This document shows positions 1-7,297 of a stretch of 7,297 nucleotides of DNA, piece after piece. The notes under the pieces are model-generated. The model ran no database searches. It worked only from the letters and a program-made list of their open reading frames with translations, and had not been told where the DNA came from. Origin of the DNA: Ramlibacter sp. (GTDB lineage: Bacteria > Pseudomonadota > Gammaproteobacteria > Burkholderiales > Burkholderiaceae_C); contig JANXVP010000383.1 of the NCBI GenBank assembly GCA_025351615.1, positions 1 to 7,297 on the forward strand, in the 5' to 3' direction. The translations under genes were made by a program, and so were the position numbers. Numbering within the stretch: position 1 is the first letter of the stretch; each line of letters starts with the position of its first letter.

Positions 1-1
1 C

Positions 2-565
2 TACTTCCGGGACGAGCCGCCGCTGGGCGGGCTGGAGGCGGCGGCGAAGCTGGGTCGCGCCGATTTCCGCAACCTGGTCTCGTTTACCAGCCTGTCCAAG
101 CGCAGCAATGTGCCGGGCCTGCGCAGCGGCTTCGTCGCCGGCGACGCCCGCCTGATGAAGCAGTTCCTCCTCTATCGCACCTATCATGGCAGCGCGATGA
201 GCCCAGTGGTGCAGGCGGCCAGCATTGCGGCCTGGGGCGACGAGCAGCATGTGGTGGAAAACCGGGCGTTGTACCGGGCCAAATTCACGGAAGTGACACC
301 TTTACTGGCGGCCGTGCTCGATGTCAGGCTCCCTGACGCTGGTTTTTACCTGTGGGCCGATGTGGGAGAAAGCGACACTGCATTCGCCCGCGACCTGCTG
401 GCTCAATACAATGTCACCGTGCTGCCTGGCAGCTACCTGGCCCGCGAAAGCGCCGGGACCAATCCCGGCGCTTTCCGGATCCGCATGGCCCTGGTGGCCG
501 GCACCGCCGAATGCGTGGAAGCCGCCCAGCGCATCGTCCAGTTCGTAAAAAACAGATCGACATAA
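2..565 (+). CDS. dapC: Succinyldiaminopimelate transaminase DapC, C-terminal part (5' end outside window)
   Basis: This is the last 187 residues of a fold-type I PLP-dependent aminotransferase; family members are about 400 residues, so roughly half is missing to the left. The frame is open from base 2, so the first in-window candidate start (GTG at 110) is an internal valine codon. The PLP-binding lysine is visible residue 33 (codon 98-100) in the motif [15 protein letters not shown], typical of DapC/ArgD-like class I/II enzymes. An arginine-containing segment FRIRMAL at visible residues 158-164 matches the region that binds the substrate carboxylate in this fold. The enzyme would transfer the amino group of glutamate to N-succinyl-2-amino-6-oxopimelate in the cytoplasm. 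Assignment as DapC rather than another class I/II aminotransferase leans on dapD starting 4 bases downstream and dapE further on. The stop is TAA at 563-565. Confidence 0.9.
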   Translation, partial: YFRDEPPLGGLEAAAKLGRADFRNLVSFTSLSKRSNVPGLRSGFVAGDARLMKQFLLYRTYHGSAMSPVVQAASIAAWGDEQHVVENRALYRAKFTEVTPLLAAVLDVRLPDAGFYLWADVGESDTAFARDLLAQYNVTVLPGSYLARESAGTNPGAFRIRMALVAGTAECVEAAQRIVQFVKNRST

Positions 566-569
566 CGCC

Positions 570-1394
<825 letters not shown>

Positions 1395-1405
1395 AGAACA
1401 CCCAC

Positions 1406-1412
1406 GAAAGAG
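1406..1412 (+). promoter_or_regulatory. Ribosome binding site for pilU
   Basis: A purine run GAAAGAG lies 5 bases before the ATG at 1418. It favours this start over the next in-frame ATG at 1427, for which the spacing would be 14 bases. Confidence 0.6.
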
Positions 1413-1417
1413 CACTT

Positions 1418-2575
1418 ATGAGCACGATGGAGCGGATCCTGAGGCTGATGGGCGACAAGGGCGCTTCGGACGTCTACCTGTCCGCGCATTCCCCCGCACT
1501 GATCAAGATCAACGGCCAGTGCCTGCCGATCACCGCGCAGCTGCTGCCGCCGGACGCGCCCAAGGCGTTGCTGGCCGAGGTGCTGCCGGCCCATCGCATC
1601 AAGGAGCTCGAGGACACGGGCGAACTGAACATGGCCCAGGCGATCGAGGGCGTGGGCAACTTCCGCTTTTCGGCGATGCGCCAGCGCGGCACCTATGCCG
1701 CCGTGATCCGCTTCATCACCACCGAGATCCCCCCCCTGGCGTCGCTCTCGGTGCCGATGATCCTGGGCGACCTGATCATGGAAAAGCGCGGCTTGCTGCT
1801 GATGGTGGGCGCCACCGGCGCCGGCAAGAGCACCACGCTGGCGTCGATGATGGATTACCGCAACGAGAAGACCACCGGGCACATCCTCACGATCGAAGAC
1901 CCGGTCGAGTTCCTGTTCAAGAACAAGAAATCGGTGGTCAACCAGCGCGAGGTGGGCACCGACACGCAATCGATGGCGATCGCCCTGAAGAACGCGCTGC
2001 GCCAGGCGCCGGACGTGATCCTGGTGGGCGAGATCCGCGACCGCGAAACCATGTCGGCCGCGATCGCCTATGCCCAGTCGGGCCACCTGTGCCTGGCCAC
2101 CATGCACGCCAACAACAGCTACCAGGCGCTGAACCGCGTGCTGAGCTTCTATCCGGTAGAGGTCCGCCCCACCATGCTGGGCGACCTGGCGGCCGCCCTC
2201 AAGGCCGTCGTTTCGCAGCGCCTGCTGCGGACCATCACCGGCACCCGGGTGCCGGCCGTGGAGGTGATGCTCAACACCAAGCTGATTGCGGAGCTGATTG
2301 AAAAAGGGGACTTCTCCGGGGTCAAGGAAGCGATGGAGAAGTCGATGGCCGAAGGCTCGCAGACCTTCGAACAGGACATCGCCCGGCTGATCGTCGACGG
2401 CACGGTGGAGAAGAAGGAAGGCCTGATGTACGCGGATTCGCCGACCAACCTGCAATGGCGGCTGCAGAACGAGGCCGCCGGCAAGGACGCGACGTTTGCC
2501 GAGGAAGGCGCGAGCGAGGAAGACCTGGCCGAAGAAGCGTCGTTCACCGAAATCACGCTGGACGTCAAGCACTGA
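1418..2575 (+). CDS. pilU: PilT/PilU-family type IV pilus retraction ATPase, PilU type
   Basis: A 385-residue hexameric secretion ATPase of the PilT/PilU family. An N-terminal PAS-like domain (about residues 1-110) precedes a RecA-like ATPase core. The core carries the Walker A motif GATGAGKST (131-139, K137), the Asp box IEDPVEF (159-165), the Walker B DVILVGE (199-205, catalytic E205) and the His box HLCLATMH (223-230). All key residues are intact, so it should hydrolyse ATP. PilU rather than PilT is favoured by GATGAGKST, by YRNEKTTGHI ahead of the Asp box, and by a C-terminal region reading LNTKLIAELIEKGD in place of the PilT AIRNLIRE-type motif. An acidic tail rich in Glu and Ala fills roughly the last 35 residues. 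In characterised systems PilU works at the inner-membrane base of the pilus and needs PilT to drive retraction. Here it sits alone between dapD and dapE, so its partner must be encoded elsewhere. The frame continues upstream to 605, but that part is a shadow of dapD. Confidence 0.93.
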   Translation: MSTMERILRLMGDKGASDVYLSAHSPALIKINGQCLPITAQLLPPDAPKALLAEVLPAHRIKELEDTGELNMAQAIEGVGNFRFSAMRQRGTYAAVIRFITTEIPPLASLSVPMILGDLIMEKRGLLLMVGATGAGKSTTLASMMDYRNEKTTGHILTIEDPVEFLFKNKKSVVNQREVGTDTQSMAIALKNALRQAPDVILVGEIRDRETMSAAIAYAQSGHLCLATMHANNSYQALNRVLSFYPVEVRPTMLGDLAAALKAVVSQRLLRTITGTRVPAVEVMLNTKLIAELIEKGDFSGVKEAMEKSMAEGSQTFEQDIARLIVDGTVEKKEGLMYADSPTNLQWRLQNEAAGKDATFAEEGASEEDLAEEASFTEITLDVKH

Positions 2576-4668
<2,093 letters not shown>

Positions 4669-4675
4669 CAAGACT

Positions 4676-6628
4676 TTGATCACTCTCAAGAACGTCACCC
4701 TGCGGCGCAGCGCCAAAGTCCTGCTCGACAAGGTTTCCGTTACCCTCAACCCCGGCGAAAAGGTCGGCCTGGTGGGCCGCAACGGCGCGGGCAAGTCAAC
4801 CCTGTTCGGGCTGTTCAACGGCAGCCTGCATGAGGACGGCGGAGACTTTTCGCTGCCGGCGCAGTGGCGGCTGGCGGAAGTCGAGCAGAACATGCCCGAG
4901 ACCGAGGCGTCGGCGACCGACTTCGTGCTGGGTGGAGATACCCGCCTGGCTGAGCTGCGCGAGGCGCTGGCGCAGGCCGAGCGCGACCATGACGACAACG
5001 CCGACGACGGCGACCACGGCATGGCCATCGCTCACCTGCATTCCGACCTGGCCGACGCCGGCGAGCACGACGCCGTTCCGCGTGCCCAATCGCTGATCCT
5101 CGGCCTCGGTTTCAGGACCGACGAGCTCGACCAGCCCGTCAACAGCTTTTCGGGCGGCTGGCGGATGCGGCTGCAACTGGCGCGGGCGCTGATGTGCCCG
5201 TCCGACCTGTTGCTGCTCGATGAGCCCACCAACCACCTGGACCTGGACGCGCTGGTCTGGCTGGAGGCGTGGCTCAAACGCTACCAGGGCACCATGATCG
5301 TGATCAGCCACGACCGGGAGTTTCTGGATGCCGTGACCGACGTCACGCTGCATATCGAGCACCAGCAGATCACGCGTTACGGCGGCAACTACAGCGAGTT
5401 CGAGACCCTGCGGTCGCAGCAGCTCGAGCTGCAGCAATCGTCCTTCTCCAAGCAGCAGGACAAGATCGCTCACCTGAAAAAATTCATCGACCGCTTCAAG
5501 GCCAAGGCCAGCAAGGCCAAGCAGGCGCAGAGCCGGGTCAAGGCGCTGGAGCGGATGGAGAAGATCGCGCCGGTGCTCGCCGACGCCGACTTCACCTTCG
5601 AGTTCAAGGAACCCGCCAACCTGCCAAACCCGATGCTGGCGATCAGCGACGGCGAATTCGGCTACACAGTGGAGGGCGAGAAAAAGACCATCGTTCGCGG
5701 CGTCAGCCGCTCGGTGCTGGCCGGGCAGCGGATCGGCATCCTGGGCGCCAACGGACAGGGCAAGTCCACGCTGGTCAAGACCATCGCGGGAGACATCCCG
5801 CTGCTCGCCGGCACCGTCACCCAGGGCAAGGGGCTGTCGATCGGCTATTTCGCGCAGCAGGAACTCGATGTGCTGCGGCCGGCCGACAACCCGCTGGAGC
5901 ACATGACCCGGCTGGCGCGCGAGGTCGGACCGCAGGCACGCGAGCAGGAAATCCGCAACTTCCTGGGCACCTTCAATTTCAGCGGCGACATGGTGCGGCA
6001 AGCGGTCGGCACCATGAGCGGCGGCGAAAAGGCCCGGCTGGTGCTGTCGATGATGGTCTGGCAGCGCCCCAACCTGCTGCTGATGGACGAGCCGACCAAC
6101 CACCTGGATCTGGCGACGCGCGAGGCACTGTCGATGGCCCTGAACGAGTTCGAAGGCACGGTGCTGCTGGTCAGCCACGACCGCGCCCTGCTGCGGGCCG
6201 TGTGCGACGAGTTCTGGCTGGTGGGGCGCGGTGTGATCGCGCCATTCGACGGCGACCTGGACGACTACCAGCGTTACCTGCTGGACGAATCCAAGCGCCT
6301 GCGCGAGCAGGCCAAGCTGGATCGCAGCGCGGCGCTGGTCCAGCCGGTCGCCATTGCGCAACCGCGCAAACACGAGGCACCACAGCGCCAGCAGATCGCC
6401 GCCCGGCTCAAGGCCCTGCGCAAGGAGCTCGAACAGGCAGACCAGCGCATGGCGTTGCTGTCAAAGGACAAGGCGGCGCTTGACGCGCGCTTGTCGACGC
6501 GCTTGTCGCCGGTGGACCTCGCCGCAGGCGGCAAGCAACTCAAAAGCCTCACCGATGAGCTTGCCATGCTGGAAGAGCGCTGGCTGGCCCTGTCCGGCGA
6601 CATCGAGGCGATTGAAATAACGGTCTGA
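4676..6628 (+). CDS. yheS: ABC-F family ATP-binding protein, YheS type
   Basis: A soluble 650-residue tandem ABC ATPase without membrane segments, of the ABC-F class that acts on ribosomes rather than in transport. Domain 1 has Walker A GRNGAGKST (34-42), signature FSGGW (158-162) and Walker B LLLDEPTNHLD (D182, catalytic E183). A basic helical linker follows (about 245-305, with IDRFKAKASKAKQAQSR at 271-287), the arm that reaches into the ribosomal E site in this class. Domain 2 has Walker A GANGQGKST (357-365), signature MSGGEKARL (447-455) and Walker B LLLMDEPTNHLD (D471, E472). A C-terminal coiled coil lies at about 570-646. Overall similarity is to E. coli YheS rather than Uup or EttA (recalled comparison). 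TTG at 4676 gives the family-like start MITLKNVTL; a GTG at 4625 would add 17 residues, mostly repeat-encoded, and the next ATG lies beyond Walker A. A small acidic insertion (104-113) sits in domain 1. The gene starts 7 bases after prmB and is probably cotranscribed. Confidence 0.93.
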   Translation: MITLKNVTLRRSAKVLLDKVSVTLNPGEKVGLVGRNGAGKSTLFGLFNGSLHEDGGDFSLPAQWRLAEVEQNMPETEASATDFVLGGDTRLAELREALAQAERDHDDNADDGDHGMAIAHLHSDLADAGEHDAVPRAQSLILGLGFRTDELDQPVNSFSGGWRMRLQLARALMCPSDLLLLDEPTNHLDLDALVWLEAWLKRYQGTMIVISHDREFLDAVTDVTLHIEHQQITRYGGNYSEFETLRSQQLELQQSSFSKQQDKIAHLKKFIDRFKAKASKAKQAQSRVKALERMEKIAPVLADADFTFEFKEPANLPNPMLAISDGEFGYTVEGEKKTIVRGVSRSVLAGQRIGILGANGQGKSTLVKTIAGDIPLLAGTVTQGKGLSIGYFAQQELDVLRPADNPLEHMTRLAREVGPQAREQEIRNFLGTFNFSGDMVRQAVGTMSGGEKARLVLSMMVWQRPNLLLMDEPTNHLDLATREALSMALNEFEGTVLLVSHDRALLRAVCDEFWLVGRGVIAPFDGDLDDYQRYLLDESKRLREQAKLDRSAALVQPVAIAQPRKHEAPQRQQIAARLKALRKELEQADQRMALLSKDKAALDARLSTRLSPVDLAAGGKQLKSLTDELAMLEERWLALSGDIEAIEITV

Positions 6629-6640
6629 GCCGAGCTGGGT

Positions 6641-6645
6641 TAAGG
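6641..6645 (+). promoter_or_regulatory. Ribosome binding site for the 167-residue protein
   Basis: TAAGG lies 7 bases before the ATG at 6653. This is one of the clearer Shine-Dalgarno matches in the window and supports that start. Confidence 0.6.
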
Positions 6646-6652
6646 TGTTGCC

Positions 6653-7156
6653 ATGGTCACATCGCTGCAACTCGCCGAACATCACCCTGCGCTCGCCGAA
6701 CGCGTGCGCTACTGCCGCCGCCTGTTGAACCGCCGGGCGCTGGTGGCAGCAGCCGCGAGCGCCGTCCCCGTTCCCGGACTCGACTGGGCCGTGGACGCCG
6801 CCCTGCTGTCCAGACTGGTGCCCGAAATCAACGAGCAATTCGGCCTGACGCCCCAGCAGCTGGACAAGCTGCCGCACCACAAGCGCGAGCAGGTGCAAAA
6901 AGCGGTGGGCGCCATCGGCTCGATGCTGATCGGAAAATTCATCACGCGGGACCTGGTGCTGCGCGCCGCGAAAGCCGTCGGCTTGCGGATGGCGGCGTCT
7001 CAGCTTGTGCGTTTTGTTCCGCTGGCCGGACAGGTGGTGTCGGCCCTGGTCGGGTACACCGCCATCCGGTACCTGGGCGAAGAGCACATCAAGGATTGCA
7101 TCCGGGTCCTGCAGACCGCGCAGCTCGCGCTGCCCGCGCCTAGCGCGCGGTCCTGA
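6653..7156 (+). CDS. Conserved-looking hydrophobic protein of unknown function (DUF697/YcjF-like character)
   Basis: I do not recognise a named gene. The 167 residues start with a basic helix-prone region (about 1-28). Next is a hydrophobic stretch (29-56) with VPVPGLDWAVDAALLSRLVP, then INEQFGLTPQQLDKL (59-73), a second small-residue-rich segment (84-115), and a third hydrophobic segment RFVPLAGQVVSALVGYTAIR (120-139). The pattern V-P-[VL]-x-G repeated before two hydrophobic segments, with FGL between, resembles the C-terminal membrane-associating part of DUF697/YcjF or dynamin-like GTPase-associated proteins. No GTPase motif (GxxxxGK[ST], NKxD) is present. There is no signal peptide; I expect membrane association, but the helices are only moderately hydrophobic. 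The gene begins 24 bases after yheS with its own Shine-Dalgarno sequence and may be read from the same transcript. Codon use is GC-rich like that of its neighbours. Function is unknown. Confidence 0.8.
   Translation: MVTSLQLAEHHPALAERVRYCRRLLNRRALVAAAASAVPVPGLDWAVDAALLSRLVPEINEQFGLTPQQLDKLPHHKREQVQKAVGAIGSMLIGKFITRDLVLRAAKAVGLRMAASQLVRFVPLAGQVVSALVGYTAIRYLGEEHIKDCIRVLQTAQLALPAPSARS
7135..7147. terminator. Weak GC inverted repeat at the convergent gene junction
   Basis: CGCGC (7135-7139), loop CTA, GCGCG (7143-7147) forms a short perfect stem exactly where two convergent genes end. There is no T-run on either strand and the loop is tight, so it is only a weak candidate for a bidirectional stop signal. 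In such GC-rich sequence it may be chance. Confidence 0.2.
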
Positions 7157-7297
7157 AGCCGGGGTCGGGGATCGGCTCCAGGCTCATCTCCGCGCTCACC
7201 CGCCTGGACCGATCGATCTTCTTGGCCGTCAGGTCGGCTGTGTAGCGCAGCTTCTTCACGTCCAGCTCAGTGACCTTCGGGTTCACGCCGAAGCTGA
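7140..7297 (-). CDS. Unrecognised protein, C-terminal 51 residues (5' end outside window)
   Basis: On the minus strand one frame is open from the window edge to a TAG at 7142-7140, giving 51 residues that include VTELDVKKLRYTADLTAKK and end in PIPDPGFRTAR. The other two minus frames hit stops within the first 40 bases. Nearly all third codon positions are G or C, as in the real genes of this window, which supports a coding call despite the short length. The tail is charged and hydrophilic, with no membrane segment or known motif that I can identify. It is convergent with the 167-residue gene, and the two coding ends overlap by 17 bases. No function can be proposed from this fragment. Confidence 0.65.
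   Translation of the reverse strand, partial: SFGVNPKVTELDVKKLRYTADLTAKKIDRSRRVSAEMSLEPIPDPGFRTAR

Noticed and set aside
4796..6373. A 525-codon minus-strand open frame opposite yheS
   Set aside because: It is an antisense shadow of a clear ABC-F gene, with biased composition and no family features.
6481..6510. Short imperfect tandem repeat (GCGCTTGTCG unit) near the yheS 3' end
   Set aside because: It encodes part of the helical C-terminal region in frame and is two imperfect copies only; chance in GC-rich coding sequence is sufficient.

Overview
The window is GC-rich, densely packed and almost entirely coding. Nearly all genes read left to right; a single leftward gene enters at the right edge. 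Protein content and layout suggest a betaproteobacterium of the order Burkholderiales, most likely Oxalobacteraceae (Massilia/Janthinobacterium-like). This placement rests on recalled resemblance of the proteins and gene order, not on a database search. I see no rRNA, tRNA, CRISPR array, insertion sequence or phage gene.

Positions 1-3760 hold three enzymes of the succinylase branch of meso-diaminopimelate/lysine biosynthesis. They are the C-terminal half of dapC (aminotransferase), complete dapD (succinyltransferase) and dapE (desuccinylase). Between dapD and dapE sits a complete type IV pilus retraction ATPase of the PilU type, with no pilT or other pilus gene beside it. Gaps are 4, 23 and 15 bases, so the group is probably one transcript whose promoter lies left of the window.

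Positions 3757-6628 hold prmB (glutamine methyltransferase for ribosomal protein L3), whose start overlaps the dapE stop (ATGA). After it comes a yheS-type ABC-F ATPase. A short perfect palindrome, resembling dispersed intergenic repeats of Proteobacteria, lies across the prmB/yheS junction. It supplies the last codons and part of the stop codon of prmB, and it overlaps the likely ribosome-binding region of yheS, which appears to start at TTG.

Positions 6653-7156 encode a 167-residue hydrophobic protein of unknown function. It converges on, and overlaps by 17 bases, the 3' end of an unrecognised minus-strand gene that runs off the window.

Overall this is a housekeeping region: cell-wall precursor and lysine synthesis, ribosome-linked functions and one pilus motor gene. 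I found no convincing new biological system. The points most worth a second look are the isolated pilU inside the dap cluster, the repeat at the prmB/yheS junction, and the small hydrophobic protein.
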